From: Xenorhabdus vietnamensis
GTDB lineage: Bacteria > Pseudomonadota > Gammaproteobacteria > Enterobacterales > Enterobacteriaceae
Direction: 5' to 3'
DNA length: 64,000 nucleotides
Assembly: GCF_002127535.1 (NCBI RefSeq)
Contig: NZ_MUBJ01000004.1
Coordinates: 58,924-122,923 of the forward strand
Part shown: one piece after another, positions 19,741-29,461 of the stretch
Layout: the number at the start of each line of letters is the position of its first letter
Position numbering within the stretch: the first letter of the stretch is position 1
The notes under the pieces: generated by a model
Told to the model about the DNA's origin: nothing
What the model saw: the letters and a program-made list of their open reading frames with translations, nothing else
Database searches by the model: none
Position numbers and translations under genes: made by a program

Positions 19741-19796
19741 GCTGAATTATGATGGCTGGATGATTACAATTGGGTGATCGTAGCTGAATAATTACA
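19741..19796. repeat. Degenerate 14-bp tandem repeat after yfbS
   Basis: Units at 19741, 19755, 19769 and 19783 share the pattern GCTGRATDATTACA. The third is the most decayed. It fills most of the gap between the convergent genes. Confidence 0.5.
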
Positions 19797-19814
19797 ACCG
19801 TGACAAAGCATCAC

Positions 19815-20396
19815 CTATAAACTTATTTCATCAAGTGAGAGGCTGAAGCTCGGTACGAATACATCCATGAAATAATCCATTTCTTCGCTGCGACGTTCTG
19901 TCAGTGTTTTATCCAATCGGTTTTTGGCTTGATTGAACTCAGTATTGCCTGCTGAGAGTTCTTCCAGACACTTCAAGTAAGCACATAACGCATCAGCTTG
20001 CTTGATAATACAGATTTCTTCTTCAGTATGATGATGTTCATCTAAGATAGAACGAAAGTCATCCTGTAGTTCAGGGGGTAGCATATGCAATAGCTTTTGC
20101 TGGGCTATTTTTTCTATCTTTTTATATTCATGGGCAATTTGGGGATTGTAATACTTAATAGGGGTTGGTAAATCCCCGGTAATAACTTCGCTGGCATCGT
20201 GATACATTGCCAGCAGAGCGATCCGTTCAGCATTGACATTACCATTGAATTTACGATTTTTGATTATTGCCAGAGCATGTGCGACAAAAGCAACCTGCAA
20301 GCTGTGTTCTGAAACATTTTCTGTACGCACATTTCGCATAAGAGGCCAACGGCTAATTAATTTTAGGCGGGATAATTGGGCGAAAAAATGACTCAT
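19815..20396 (-). CDS. yfbR: 5'-deoxynucleotidase YfbR
   Basis: A 193-residue HD-domain phosphohydrolase that removes the 5' phosphate from deoxyribonucleoside monophosphates. Metal ligands are seen at H31 (VSEHSLQVA), H66-D67 ([16 protein letters not shown]) and D135 (KQADALCAY). ATG 20396 follows AGAGGAAA. A longer frame to 20480 would add 28 residues unlike known YfbR. The order alaA, yfbR, then yfbS convergent is the usual enteric one. Confidence 0.94.
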   Translation of the reverse strand: MSHFFAQLSRLKLISRWPLMRNVRTENVSEHSLQVAFVAHALAIIKNRKFNGNVNAERIALLAMYHDASEVITGDLPTPIKYYNPQIAHEYKKIEKIAQQKLLHMLPPELQDDFRSILDEHHHTEEEICIIKQADALCAYLKCLEELSAGNTEFNQAKNRLDKTLTERRSEEMDYFMDVFVPSFSLSLDEISL

Positions 20397-20596
20397 AATT
20401 TCCTCTTGTAGCGGAATAACATGACTAATTGTGGGCGGAATGAAAGAGGAAGTAAACCTATTAAATATCAATTTAATCAAAAATATTCTTTCTATTTCCC
20501 AATTTATAACATAAAAATAAAGGAAATATTAATATATGAAAAATTCATTTCTGGAAATATAGAATGTGGGAAATAAGTTTTTGATACTAAAATAGT

Positions 20597-20636
20597 AACC
20601 TATCCCATTAGTTTATTAATACTCTCGGGATAGGTT
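20597..20636 (-). terminator. Hairpin after alaA
   Basis: AACCTATCCC (20597-20606) pairs perfectly with GGGATAGGTT (20627-20636) across a 20-base loop. On the minus strand it is followed by ACTATTTTAG. It is probably the alaA terminator, although the loop is long and the U tract weak. Confidence 0.55.
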
Positions 20637-20656
20637 TTGAAGAATGAATATTATGG

Positions 20657-21871
20657 TTATTGACGATAGTTACCGATAAAGCGGGCAAATTTTTCAATGG
20701 CCACTTGCAAGTCAGTGACATGCGGTAGTGTGACAATGCGGAAATGATCAGGATCTGGCCAATTAAATGCAGTCCCTTGAACCAGCAGAACTTTTTCTTG
20801 TAGTAAGAGGTCTAATACCATTTTTTGGTCATCATGAATATTGAAGCGTTTGGTGTCTATTTTCGGGAACATATATAGAGCACCCATTGGTTTCACACAG
20901 GAGATTCCAGGAATCTGGTTAATCAGTTCCCATGCACGGTTGCGCTGTTCATAGAGCCTGCCACCCGGAAAAATAAATTCACTAATACTTTGGTAGCCGC
21001 CTAATGCTGTTTGAATCGCATGCTGCATTGGCACATTGGCACAAAGGCGCATTGAGGCCAGCATTTCTAACCCTTCGATATAATCTTTGGCTTGCTTTTT
21101 AGGGCCGTTCAGTACCATCCAACCCTGACGGAAACCAGCTACACGATAGGTTTTGGACAGACCATTAAAGGTAACGGTAAAGAGATCGGGAGCTAATGAT
21201 GCAATGGAATGATGCTGGGCATCATCGTACAGAATCTTGTCATAAATCTCGTCGGCAAAGATAATCAGATTATGCTGACGGGCAATTTCTACTATTTCCA
21301 GCAATAATTCTTTGCTATATACCGCACCGGTTGGGTTGTTCGGGTTAATAATAACGATACCACGAGTACGCGGGGTAATTTTACGGCGGATGTCATCTAA
21401 ATCAGGAAACCAGCCTTGTTGCTCATCACATAAATAATGGACGGCATTACCACTGGAAAGTGAGACTGCCGCAGTCCAAAGAGGGTAGTCAGGGGCAGGA
21501 ACCAGCATTTCATCCCCGGTATTCAACAGGGCCTGCATCGATTGAACAATCAGTTCAGAAACACCGTTGCCAATAAATATATCTTCAACGGTAATATCCA
21601 GCATATTTCTAGCTTGGTAATGCTGCATGATCGCTTTACGTGCGGAATATAACCCTTTTGAATCTGAATAACCCTGGGCTGTTGACAGATTACGGATGAC
21701 ATCGACTAATATTTCATCAGGCGCTTCGAATCCAAATGGCGCCGGATTTCCAATATTTAATTTCAGTACCTTATTACCTTCTTCTTCGAGTCGCTTAGCT
21801 TCTTTGAGGGTATTCCCCCGGATGTCGTAGCAGACATTATCTAATTTGCTGGATTTGTTAATGGAAAACAT
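20657..21871 (-). CDS. alaA: Alanine-synthesising glutamate-pyruvate transaminase AlaA
   Basis: A 404-residue class I PLP aminotransferase that makes alanine from pyruvate and glutamate. Visible are NIGNPAPFGF, the PLP contacts NPNNPTGAVY and FADEIYDKILYD, and the Schiff-base lysine in NGLSKTYRVAGFRQGW. Sequence and length closely match E. coli AlaA (formerly YfbQ). ATG 21871 gives MFSINKSSKLDNVCYDIRG, the normal start. The frame extends to 21931, but those 20 extra residues are atypical. It is divergent from hexA/lrhA across an 805-base gap. Confidence 0.95.
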   Translation of the reverse strand: MFSINKSSKLDNVCYDIRGNTLKEAKRLEEEGNKVLKLNIGNPAPFGFEAPDEILVDVIRNLSTAQGYSDSKGLYSARKAIMQHYQARNMLDITVEDIFIGNGVSELIVQSMQALLNTGDEMLVPAPDYPLWTAAVSLSSGNAVHYLCDEQQGWFPDLDDIRRKITPRTRGIVIINPNNPTGAVYSKELLLEIVEIARQHNLIIFADEIYDKILYDDAQHHSIASLAPDLFTVTFNGLSKTYRVAGFRQGWMVLNGPKKQAKDYIEGLEMLASMRLCANVPMQHAIQTALGGYQSISEFIFPGGRLYEQRNRAWELINQIPGISCVKPMGALYMFPKIDTKRFNIHDDQKMVLDLLLQEKVLLVQGTAFNWPDPDHFRIVTLPHVTDLQVAIEKFARFIGNYRQ

Positions 21872-22197
21872 AGGGCGCCTTGACCTCTGACAAAATTGGA
21901 TACTACCCGGCATAAAAAGTATGGTGATCAATGTACTCTTCTCGGTCTGTATTTTGAAGAGACTTTGATATCTTTGGTTAAAACGGTTGTTTAAAGAATA
22001 AATGAATAAGTTTGCTCTCTTATTTATTGTGTTTTCTTGGATTTTTATTTTGTTTATGGTTGTTATGTTGGATTTTTGTTTTTATTAAAGGCTTTTTTTT
22101 GGTTGACAAGGAAATGGCGAGATGACATTTTGGCAGGCGTTTTTTGACTCATACATTTATGTAAACTTCAAATTGTCAATAAAAGTAAGGAGGTTTG

Positions 22198-22203
22198 TAT
22201 AAT
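22198..22203 (+). promoter_or_regulatory. Possible -10 element in the hexA leader
   Basis: TATAAT at 22198-22203 is preceded by TTGTCA (22173-22178) with a 19-base spacer, which is long for sigma-70. It overlaps the start codon of the small ORF at 22202, so the two readings compete. Confidence 0.3.
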
Positions 22204-22246
22204 GTATTCTTATAATTTATCTTTAATTGACGTAAAATTAATTTAG
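22202..22246 (+). CDS. Candidate 14-aa leader peptide upstream of hexA
   Basis: TAAGGAGGT (22186-22194), close to the ideal anti-16S match, lies eight bases before an ATG that opens MYSYNLSLIDVKLI and then TAG. It is by far the best ribosome site in this 805-base gap. A hairpin with a 12-bp stem follows 24 bases after the stop, an arrangement that recalls translational leaders. The competing explanation is a promoter -10 that happens to overlap. There are no runs of one amino acid to suggest a particular attenuation signal. Confidence 0.35.
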   Translation: MYSYNLSLIDVKLI

Positions 22247-22270
22247 GTTTTTATCACATGATACTTCGGC

Positions 22271-22300
22271 AACTTTTTATGGATTTTTATCCATAAAGTT
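22271..22300 (+). promoter_or_regulatory. Hairpin in the hexA leader
   Basis: AACTTT-(TT)-ATGGAT and ATCCATAAAGTT form a 12-bp stem with a two-base bulge and a TTTT loop. No U tract follows, so it is not an obvious terminator. It may be a structured 5' UTR element. Confidence 0.45.
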
Positions 22301-22676
22301 CTCAGGCCTATTCAAAGGAAATGTTAATTCATTAAAAATACTAATATTATATAGCGGTATTAAGCATTGCTAATTCAGATTGCGTTATTCTTTGAAGCAA
22401 GTCAGAAAAAAGGTATTTATACTGGAAATTGATGATTATGTGATGTAAATAGAGTTTTCTCTCTGATTTATTTTTGGATTGCATAAATTTTGTTAAGAAA
22501 GGAGAAAATAAAACCCATAATGAGTCGATTAGAAAGAAAAAATGCAGTAAACCTTTGCCCTATTTAATAGAGTAGAGTAATGTCACAATCGGTATTATTT
22601 TATTTGATACTGTTGAAGTAAAAACACCAGGTTAGTTAATTGATAAAATTAGAACCAGAACATAAGAAGATACACA

Positions 22677-23678
22677 ATGATAAATGCAAATCGTCAGATA
22701 ATAAACCTCGATCTCGATCTGCTAAGAACTTTTGTTGCCGTTGCTGACTTAAATACTTTTGCAGCAGCAGCAGCAGCTGTTTCTAGAACGCAGTCAGCCG
22801 TGAGTCAGCAAATGCAGCGGTTGGAACAACTTGTGGGGAGAGAATTATTTGCTCGCCACGGCCGCAACAAGCTGCTGACAGAACATGGGCTTCAACTTCT
22901 TGGTTATGCACGTCAGATTCTTCGTGCTAATGACGATGCAACTGCATCATTGACTTACAATGATGCAGATGGTGAATTGAGAATAGGCGTATCAGACGAC
23001 GCTGTTGATACATTACTTCCTTTCTTATTGAACCGTATTGCCTCTGTCTATCCACGCGTAGCGGTTGATGTGCGCATTAAGCGTGCTCAATTTATCGAAA
23101 GCATGTTGGATAACCATGAGATTGATTTGGCATTAACCACAGCAAAAATTAACCACCATCCTAAAACGATCTTACGTTCTTCGCCTGTTTTATGGCATTG
23201 CGCACCAGATTTCCAATTACAGACGAACGAGCTTGTTCCGTTGGTTGTGATGGATGAAACTAACCCTTTCCGTCAACTTGCTCTGGAAACGCTGGATATG
23301 GCAGGTATTTCATGGCGCATTGCATATGAAGCTGCCTCCTTGTCCGCTGTCCGTGCGGCTGTGAACGCAGAAGTAGGTATTACCGCTCGCCCTCTGGAAA
23401 TGCATAATGCAGACCTTAGAATTTTAGGTGAAATTGAAGGTTTACCACGCCTGCCGGAAATCCAATTTTTCTTATATCGTAGCAGTAACGAGCAGAATGA
23501 ATCTGTCTTAACTGTTTTTGATGCAATAGAAAATAAGAAAACACCTTATACCGTGACGTCAGTTGAATCCAATACATCTGATGAAACCAGCGAAATAGAT
23601 GAATCTATTGACTCTATTAAACCTATCAAATCAACTGACGCAGTTGATGAAACTTTCGTTGAAGATATAGACGAGTAA
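22677..23678 (+). CDS. lrhA: LysR-type global regulator HexA/LrhA
   Basis: A 333-residue LysR regulator. The HTH (about residues 11-70) reads LDLLRTFVAVADLNTFAAAA then SRTQSAVSQQMQRLEQLVGR, as in LrhA/HexA/PecT. Residues 98-275 form the effector domain. In E. coli LrhA represses flagellar and fimbrial genes. In Photorhabdus and Xenorhabdus the orthologue HexA/LrhA is a master switch for secondary metabolites, motility and symbiosis. It is about 20 residues longer than E. coli LrhA because of an acidic Ser/Asp/Glu-rich tail (about 285-333). Position between alaA and nuoA is conserved in enterics. Confidence 0.95.
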   Translation: MINANRQIINLDLDLLRTFVAVADLNTFAAAAAAVSRTQSAVSQQMQRLEQLVGRELFARHGRNKLLTEHGLQLLGYARQILRANDDATASLTYNDADGELRIGVSDDAVDTLLPFLLNRIASVYPRVAVDVRIKRAQFIESMLDNHEIDLALTTAKINHHPKTILRSSPVLWHCAPDFQLQTNELVPLVVMDETNPFRQLALETLDMAGISWRIAYEAASLSAVRAAVNAEVGITARPLEMHNADLRILGEIEGLPRLPEIQFFLYRSSNEQNESVLTVFDAIENKKTPYTVTSVESNTSDETSEIDESIDSIKPIKSTDAVDETFVEDIDE

Positions 23679-23693
23679 ATATTATGTGTTTAT

Positions 23694-23732
23694 AGGCTAA
23701 TATTTCCATTTTATTTGTGGAGATATTAGCCT
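23694..23732 (+). terminator. Hairpin after hexA
   Basis: AGGCTAATATTTCC and GGAGATATTAGCCT form a 14-bp stem with one wobble and an 11-base AT loop, 15 bases after the hexA stop. The following bases, GTTGTTAATT, are only moderately U-rich. Confidence 0.6.
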
Positions 23733-24385
23733 GTTGTTAATTACTTATTAATAATCCTCTCAGGTTTTCATTCCTATTTCTGATATTTCCAATGAGAAAT
23801 ATACCCTATTAATTTTCCTATATCTTTCGAATTTTAGTTAAGAGAATGTTGCTTCGTTAACAAAATTTATTTTTCTAACTTGATAAAATAAATCTGTTTT
23901 CAGAAATAGCTTTCTTATCACACATCAATAGTTATTTTTAGAAACAATTTATTAATATTTGAATGAGTTGCGTTCAGGTGTTGAATGTTTTTCAATGAAA
24001 TTGTGCACTTGATCATAAAAATACCCCAAGCAGTGCAGTGGAAAGACAGGTTTTTCCTGCGATAATGGTGTAGTAAAGTCGAGTTATCGGTTAAACTGAT
24101 TATGTCTAGATTGTTTTTTTTATACGACTGACACGTTTTAGCGATATACCAGCACAATCTGTTAATCAATGGTTTGCTGTTTGTAAATAAATGAATGAAT
24201 ACTTTTGCCGTTATGGCAAAGATTGTTGAGAGGAATAAAAACCAAGACGATCCAAGCGATGAGTTATATTGATTAGCGCTGTTTCAGATTTGGTTGTTAT
24301 CCCTTCCCATGAATCGATGTGGTGCAACACTGCCGGAAAAAAGAGCAGACACCTTGACACCACTTTTGATGAGTAAGCAACGAGT
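23733..24385. other. nuo promoter region
   Basis: About 650 bases upstream of nuoA with no credible gene. It must contain the nuo operon promoter. I could not identify a convincing -35/-10 pair or FNR/ArcA site by eye. A small CAGG-TTTTT-CCTG hairpin lies near 24047-24060. Confidence 0.45.
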
Positions 24386-24829
24386 ATGTCTACATCCACT
24401 GGAATTTTGGCCCATCACTGGGCATTTGCGGTTTTCCTAATAGGTGCTCTTGGTTTATGTGTGCTCATGTTACTGGGCGGATACTTCATGGGCGGCAGAG
24501 CGAAAGCCAGAGCAAAGCACGTACCTTATGAATCAGGTATTGATTCTGTCGGCAGTGCTCGTTTGCGTCTGTCGGCGAAATTTTATCTGGTTGCCATGTT
24601 CTTTGTTATCTTCGACGTTGAAGCCCTTTATTTGTATGCATGGGCCGTCTCAATCAAAGAGAGCGGTTGGCTAGGCTTTGCCGAAGCAAGCATTTTCATT
24701 TTGGTGTTATTGGCAGGCTTGGTTTATCTGGCGCGTATCGGAGCGTTGGATTGGACACCAGCACGTTCAAAACGTCATGTCAGTAAACCGAGTGCTGACA
24801 CTTATACCAACAACAGTCATATGCAGTAA
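24386..24829 (+). CDS. nuoA: NADH-quinone oxidoreductase subunit A
   Basis: A 147-residue membrane subunit of complex I with three transmembrane helices and the conserved loop [20 protein letters not shown] and [16 protein letters not shown]. It lies at the junction of the peripheral and membrane arms near the quinone site. Length equals that of E. coli. It is the first of 13 nuo genes, 15 bases before nuoB. Confidence 0.97.
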   Translation: MSTSTGILAHHWAFAVFLIGALGLCVLMLLGGYFMGGRAKARAKHVPYESGIDSVGSARLRLSAKFYLVAMFFVIFDVEALYLYAWAVSIKESGWLGFAEASIFILVLLAGLVYLARIGALDWTPARSKRHVSKPSADTYTNNSHMQ

Positions 24830-24844
24830 TAGCGAGGCATAAAG

Positions 24845-25519
24845 ATGGATTATACGCTCACCCGCATAGATCCGAACGGTGAGAATGACCGTTATCCCCT
24901 GCAAAAACAGGAAACTGTCAGCGATCCCCTAGAGCAGCACGTTCACCGTAGTGTCTATATGGGAAAATTGGAACATGCTCTGCATGATATGGTGAATTGG
25001 GGAAGGAAAAACTCCCTGTGGCCCTACAACTTCGGGCTTTCTTGCTGTTATGTGGAAATGGTGACGTCATTTACCGCTGTTCACGATGTTGCTCGTTTTG
25101 GTGCAGAGGTATTGCGAGCATCTCCCCGTCAGGCTGATTTCATGGTGATTTCTGGTACCTGCTTTGTCAAAATGGCTCCCGTCATTCAACGTTTGTACGA
25201 TCAGATGCTGGAACCGAAGTGGGTCATTTCAATGGGAGCCTGTGCGAATTCCGGTGGTATGTACGATATTTACTCCGTAGTTCAAGGGGTTGATAAATTT
25301 ATCCCCGTCGATGTTTATATTCCTGGCTGTCCCCCCCGCCCAGAAGCCTATATGCAGGCACTACTGTTGTTGCAGGAATCTATAGGCAAAGAACGACGCC
25401 CATTGTCATGGGTTGTTGGTGATCAGGGGGTTTACCGCGCAAATATGCAATCAGAAAGAGAACGGAAGCGCGGTGAACGTATTGCAGTGAAAAATCTGCG
25501 TACTCCAGACGAAATTTAA
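24845..25519 (+). CDS. nuoB: NADH-quinone oxidoreductase subunit B
   Basis: A 224-residue peripheral subunit that binds the terminal 4Fe-4S cluster N2 next to the quinone site. Cluster ligands are seen in GLSCCYVEM (C67, C68), GACANSGG and PGCPPRPEA. It is four residues longer than E. coli NuoB because of an insert ([11 protein letters not shown]) before the conserved [16 protein letters not shown]. Transcribed between nuoA and nuoCD with a 75-base gap before the latter. Confidence 0.97.
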   Translation: MDYTLTRIDPNGENDRYPLQKQETVSDPLEQHVHRSVYMGKLEHALHDMVNWGRKNSLWPYNFGLSCCYVEMVTSFTAVHDVARFGAEVLRASPRQADFMVISGTCFVKMAPVIQRLYDQMLEPKWVISMGACANSGGMYDIYSVVQGVDKFIPVDVYIPGCPPRPEAYMQALLLLQESIGKERRPLSWVVGDQGVYRANMQSERERKRGERIAVKNLRTPDEI

Positions 25520-25594
25520 GGCTTTTAGCCATATAGCGTAACCAGAGCAATGTGTTGCGATCACAAAAACCCTGATCAAGCGTTGTGGTGAAGA

Positions 25595-27394
25595 ATGATG
25601 ACAGATCAGATAGCGCAAGAAAGCGCACGACCTGCTTGGGAAACACGAGATCATCTTAATGATCCTGTTGTGAGTGAGCTTAATCGTCAATTTGGCCCGG
25701 ATGCCTTTACCATCCAGCCGACCCGTACCGGTATGCCTGTTGTTTGGGTCAAACGGGAAAAGCTATTGGAAGTAATAACATTCCTGAAAAAATTGCCCAA
25801 ACCTTATGTCATGCTGTTTGACTTGCATGGTGTCGATGAGCGTCAGCGCTCTCACCGAGAAGGCTTACCTGCTGCTGACTTTTCGGTGTTTTATCACTTG
25901 ATTTCCATTGAGCGTAACCGTGACATTATGTTGAAAGTTGCGCTCATTGAACAAGACCTGAATATCCCAACGATCACGTCAATTTTCCCGAATGCCAATT
26001 GGTATGAACGTGAAACGTGGGAAATGTTCGGTATTACATTCAATGGCCATCCGAATTTACGCCGTATCTTGATGCCACCGACATGGGAAGGCCACCCGTT
26101 GCGGAAGGAATATTCTGCGCGAGCCACGGAATTCGATCCTTTCATATTGACGAAGCAGAAAGAAGATCTGGAAATGGAAGCCCTGACTTTCAAACCAGAA
26201 GAGTGGGGCATGAAGCGCAGTACTGATAATGAAGACTTCATGTTCCTTAACCTCGGCCCAAACCATCCTTCTGCTCACGGTGCATTCCGCATTGTCCTGC
26301 AACTTGATGGTGAAGAAATCGTTGATTGCGTACCTGATATTGGTTACCACCATCGTGGTGCTGAAAAAATGGGTGAACGTCAGTCATGGCACAGTTATAT
26401 CCCTTATACCGATCGTATCGAATATCTGGGGGGATGTGTTAACGAAATGCCTTATGTGCTGGCGGTTGAGAAGCTGGCAGGCATTGAAGTACCAGATCGC
26501 GTGAAGACAATTCGTGTCATGCTGTCTGAGCTGTTCCGTATTAATAGCCACCTGCTTTATATCAGCACCTTTATCCAAGACGTTGGTGCGATGACTCCCG
26601 TCTTTTTTGCATTTACTGATCGTCAAAAAGTTTACGATGTGGTTGAGGCGATCACTGGATTCCGTATGCATCCAGCGTGGTTCCGAATCGGTGGTGTTGC
26701 CCATGACTTACCACGCGGCTGGGAAAAACTTTTACGTGACTTGCTGGATTGGCTGCCGAAGCGTTTGAATTCTTATGTCAAAGCAGCATTAAAAAACAGT
26801 GTGCTTAAAGGGCGTTCTGTCGGAGTGGCGGCCTACAATGCTAAACAGGCTTTAGACTGGGGAGTTACCGGTGCAGGGCTGCGTGCAACCGGCATTGGCT
26901 TTGACGTGCGTAAATGGCGTCCTTATTCCGGTTATGAAAATTTCGATTTTGAAGTACCAACAGGCTACAACGGCGATTGCTATGACCGTGTCATGCTGAA
27001 AGTGGAAGAAATTCGTCAGAGTATGCGCATCCTTGAGCAGTGCCTCAACAATATGCCAGAAGGCCCATTCAAGGCTGATCATCCACTGACCACCCCACCA
27101 CCGAGGGAACGGACTTTGCAGCACATCGAAACCATGATTAACCACTTCCTGCAAGTGTCATGGGGACCCGTCATGCCTGCCAATGAATCATTCCAGATGA
27201 TCGAAGCGACTAAAGGTATCAACAGTTATTACCTGACCAGTGATGGTAGCACCATGAGCTATCGTACCCGTATCCGTACACCAAGTTTTGCTCACTTGCA
27301 GCAAATACCATCGGTAATCCGCGGTAGTCTGGTTTCTGACCTTATCGTCTATCTGGGCAGTATCGATTTTGTTATGTCTGATGTGGATCGCTAA
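25595..27394 (+). CDS. nuoC: NADH-quinone oxidoreductase fused subunit C/D
   Basis: A 599-residue fused NuoCD, as in most Enterobacterales. The NuoC part (about 1-175) carries [17 protein letters not shown] and [10 protein letters not shown]. The NuoD part (about 205-599) carries [30 protein letters not shown] and the hydrogenase-like fold that lines the quinone cavity. ATG-ATG at 25595/25598 leaves the exact start open. The stop is two bases before nuoE. Confidence 0.97.
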   Translation: MMTDQIAQESARPAWETRDHLNDPVVSELNRQFGPDAFTIQPTRTGMPVVWVKREKLLEVITFLKKLPKPYVMLFDLHGVDERQRSHREGLPAADFSVFYHLISIERNRDIMLKVALIEQDLNIPTITSIFPNANWYERETWEMFGITFNGHPNLRRILMPPTWEGHPLRKEYSARATEFDPFILTKQKEDLEMEALTFKPEEWGMKRSTDNEDFMFLNLGPNHPSAHGAFRIVLQLDGEEIVDCVPDIGYHHRGAEKMGERQSWHSYIPYTDRIEYLGGCVNEMPYVLAVEKLAGIEVPDRVKTIRVMLSELFRINSHLLYISTFIQDVGAMTPVFFAFTDRQKVYDVVEAITGFRMHPAWFRIGGVAHDLPRGWEKLLRDLLDWLPKRLNSYVKAALKNSVLKGRSVGVAAYNAKQALDWGVTGAGLRATGIGFDVRKWRPYSGYENFDFEVPTGYNGDCYDRVMLKVEEIRQSMRILEQCLNNMPEGPFKADHPLTTPPPRERTLQHIETMINHFLQVSWGPVMPANESFQMIEATKGINSYYLTSDGSTMSYRTRIRTPSFAHLQQIPSVIRGSLVSDLIVYLGSIDFVMSDVDR

Positions 27395-27396
27395 CG

Positions 27397-27942
27397 ATGC
27401 AAAGTGAATTTAACGCAAACAAGCAAGTACGTCTTGATGTGGTTAACGTAACGGACGCTCAGACACCGAATGAATTTGTGCTGAGTGTGGAAGAACGTAA
27501 TGCCATTGAGCAGGAAAAACACCACTACGAAGATCCGCGTGCTGCGTCAATCGAAGCACTGAAAATTGTACAAAAGCAGCGTGGTTGGGTGCCGGATGGT
27601 GCCATTTATGCCATTGCTGAAGTTTTGGGTATTCCAGCCAGTGATGTGGAAGGTGTGGCGACGTTTTACAGCCAGATTTACCGGCAGCCAGTAGGTCGTC
27701 ACATTATCCGTTATTGTGACAGTGTTGTATGTCATATCACGGGCTATCAGGGCGTTCAGGCAGCGATAGAGTCTCACCTGAACATTCGTCCGGGGCAAAC
27801 CACGACAGATGGACGCTTTACATTGTTGCCGACCTGCTGTTTGGGGAACTGTGACAAGGGGCCAACCATGATGATTGATGAGGACACTCACAGTTACGTG
27901 AAACCCGAAGAAATTGAAAAATTACTGGAGCAGTATCCATGA
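27397..27942 (+). CDS. nuoE: NADH-quinone oxidoreductase subunit E
   Basis: A 181-residue thioredoxin-like 2Fe-2S subunit (cluster N1a) of the NADH dehydrogenase module. Cluster cysteines are in [11 protein letters not shown] and [13 protein letters not shown]. The N-terminal extension ([18 protein letters not shown]) makes it about 15 residues longer than E. coli NuoE. It overlaps nuoF by ATGA. Confidence 0.96.
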   Translation: MQSEFNANKQVRLDVVNVTDAQTPNEFVLSVEERNAIEQEKHHYEDPRAASIEALKIVQKQRGWVPDGAIYAIAEVLGIPASDVEGVATFYSQIYRQPVGRHIIRYCDSVVCHITGYQGVQAAIESHLNIRPGQTTTDGRFTLLPTCCLGNCDKGPTMMIDEDTHSYVKPEEIEKLLEQYP

Positions 27943-29303
27943 CAACGCATTCAGGAGTGAAAGAAATTATCCGCGCAGCGGAAACTCATCCCCTGACATG
28001 GCGGTTGCGTGATGACCAGCAACCTGTCTGGCTGGATGAATACCGAAGCAAGAATGGTTACAAAGGAGCCGAAAAAGCACTGAAGGGCATGGCTCCTGAT
28101 GAAATTACCGCGCTGGTTAAAGATGCTGGCTTAAAAGGTCGTGGTGGTGCGGGTTTCTCGACAGGCTTGAAATGGAGCCTGATGCCAAAAGACGAAAGCA
28201 TGAATATCCGCTACTTGCTGTGTAATGCAGATGAGATGGAGCCGGGCACTTACAAAGACCGACTATTGATGGAGCAACTGCCTCATCTGTTGGTGGAAGG
28301 CATGCTCATCAGTGCTTTTGCGCTGAAAGCCTATCGTGGCTACATCTTTCTGCGTGGTGAGTATGTCGAAGCGGCTGTTCATCTGCGCAGGGCAATTGAA
28401 GAGGCTAAAGCTGCGGGGCTACTTGGCAAGAATATTTTGGGCAGTGGTTTTGATTTTGAACTGTTTGTTCATACCGGCGCGGGTCGTTATATCTGTGGTG
28501 AAGAAACCGCACTGATTAACTCTCTTGAAGGGCGCAGGGCAAACCCACGTTCAAAACCGCCATTTCCTGCGACTTCTGGTGTATGGGGAAAACCAACGTG
28601 CGTCAACAACGTTGAAACCCTGTGCAACGTTCCTGCAATTCTTGAACATGGAAAAGAGTGGTATATCGGTTTGAGTGAAGGCAAAAGTAAAGATGCTGGC
28701 ACCAAACTGATGGGTTTTTCTGGCCGCGTCAAAAATCCGGGTGTTTGGGAACTGCCTTTTGGTACGACAGCCCGTGAAATTCTTGAAGATTATGCGGGGG
28801 GAATGCGTGATGGCCTGAAATTCAAGGCATGGCAGCCAGGAGGGGCAGGAACCGATTTCCTGACAGCAGATCATTTGGATCTGCCGATGGATTTTGAGCA
28901 TATCGCCAAAGCGGGTAGTCGTTTGGGAACTGCACTGGCAATGGCAGTAGATCATGAAATCAATATAGTTTCCCTGACCCGCAATCTTGAAGAATTCTTC
29001 GCTCGTGAATCCTGTGGTTGGTGTACACCATGCCGTGATGGCTTGCCGTGGAGTGTCAAAATCCTCCGTGCTATTGAGAACGGTAAAGGCCAGCCCGGTG
29101 ATATCGAGACTTTAGAACAACTCTGCCGTTTCCTCGGCCCCGGCAAAACTTTCTGTGCCCATGCCCCCGGAGCTGTAGAACCTTTGCAGAGTGCTATCAA
29201 ATATTTCCGCGAAGAATTTGAAGCGGGAATTGCGACTAAAGACTATGGCAATACCAGCCTGATTGCGGGTATTCAACCAAATCTGCTTAAACAGCGCTGG
29301 TAA
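27939..29303 (+). CDS. nuoF: NADH-quinone oxidoreductase subunit F
   Basis: A 454-residue NADH-binding flavoprotein. It has the NADH site [17 protein letters not shown]-binding residues around [14 protein letters not shown], and the N3 cluster motif [12 protein letters not shown] with a distal cysteine in [10 protein letters not shown]. It starts inside the nuoE stop codon. The gap to nuoG (158 bases) is enlarged by a tandem repeat. Confidence 0.97.
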   Translation: MTTHSGVKEIIRAAETHPLTWRLRDDQQPVWLDEYRSKNGYKGAEKALKGMAPDEITALVKDAGLKGRGGAGFSTGLKWSLMPKDESMNIRYLLCNADEMEPGTYKDRLLMEQLPHLLVEGMLISAFALKAYRGYIFLRGEYVEAAVHLRRAIEEAKAAGLLGKNILGSGFDFELFVHTGAGRYICGEETALINSLEGRRANPRSKPPFPATSGVWGKPTCVNNVETLCNVPAILEHGKEWYIGLSEGKSKDAGTKLMGFSGRVKNPGVWELPFGTTAREILEDYAGGMRDGLKFKAWQPGGAGTDFLTADHLDLPMDFEHIAKAGSRLGTALAMAVDHEINIVSLTRNLEEFFARESCGWCTPCRDGLPWSVKILRAIENGKGQPGDIETLEQLCRFLGPGKTFCAHAPGAVEPLQSAIKYFREEFEAGIATKDYGNTSLIAGIQPNLLKQRW

Positions 29304-29333
29304 GGCTTGTTTGCAAACTTGGTCTGAAAAATT

Positions 29334-29405
29334 GTTTGCAGAAACAATATAGTTTGCAGAAACAATATAGTTTGTAAAAACAAAATAGTTTGCAAAAACA
29401 ACGCT
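29334..29405 (+). repeat. 18-bp tandem repeat in the nuoF-nuoG gap
   Basis: Four units begin at 29334, 29352, 29370 and 29388. The first two are identical (GTTTGCAGAAACAATATA). The third and fourth differ by a few bases. The first unit, with its flanks, can fold as ATTGTTT-GCAG-AAACAAT. A related GTTTGCAAAC lies just upstream near 29319. Confidence 0.85.
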
Positions 29406-29461
29406 GAAGCAAAATTTTGATTAACGCCTGCCACGGCAGGCCATTGGGAAGCATGCTGACT

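Larger units (their letters stand above)
21872..22676. other. Long regulatory gap between alaA and hexA
   Basis: An 805-base AT-rich region holding the divergent promoters of alaA and hexA. Two items stand out and are listed separately: a 14-codon ORF with a near-consensus Shine-Dalgarno (22202-22246) and a hairpin at 22271-22300. No larger gene is visible. A leader of this size suggests multi-input control of hexA. Confidence 0.6.

Noticed and set aside
24211-24399. A minus-strand frame overlapping the nuoA start
   Set aside because: It is antisense to the nuo leader and nuoA start, with no family resemblance.
29334-29405. Tandem array read as a CRISPR
   Set aside because: Units of 18 bases abut directly with no spacers, and no cas genes are present.
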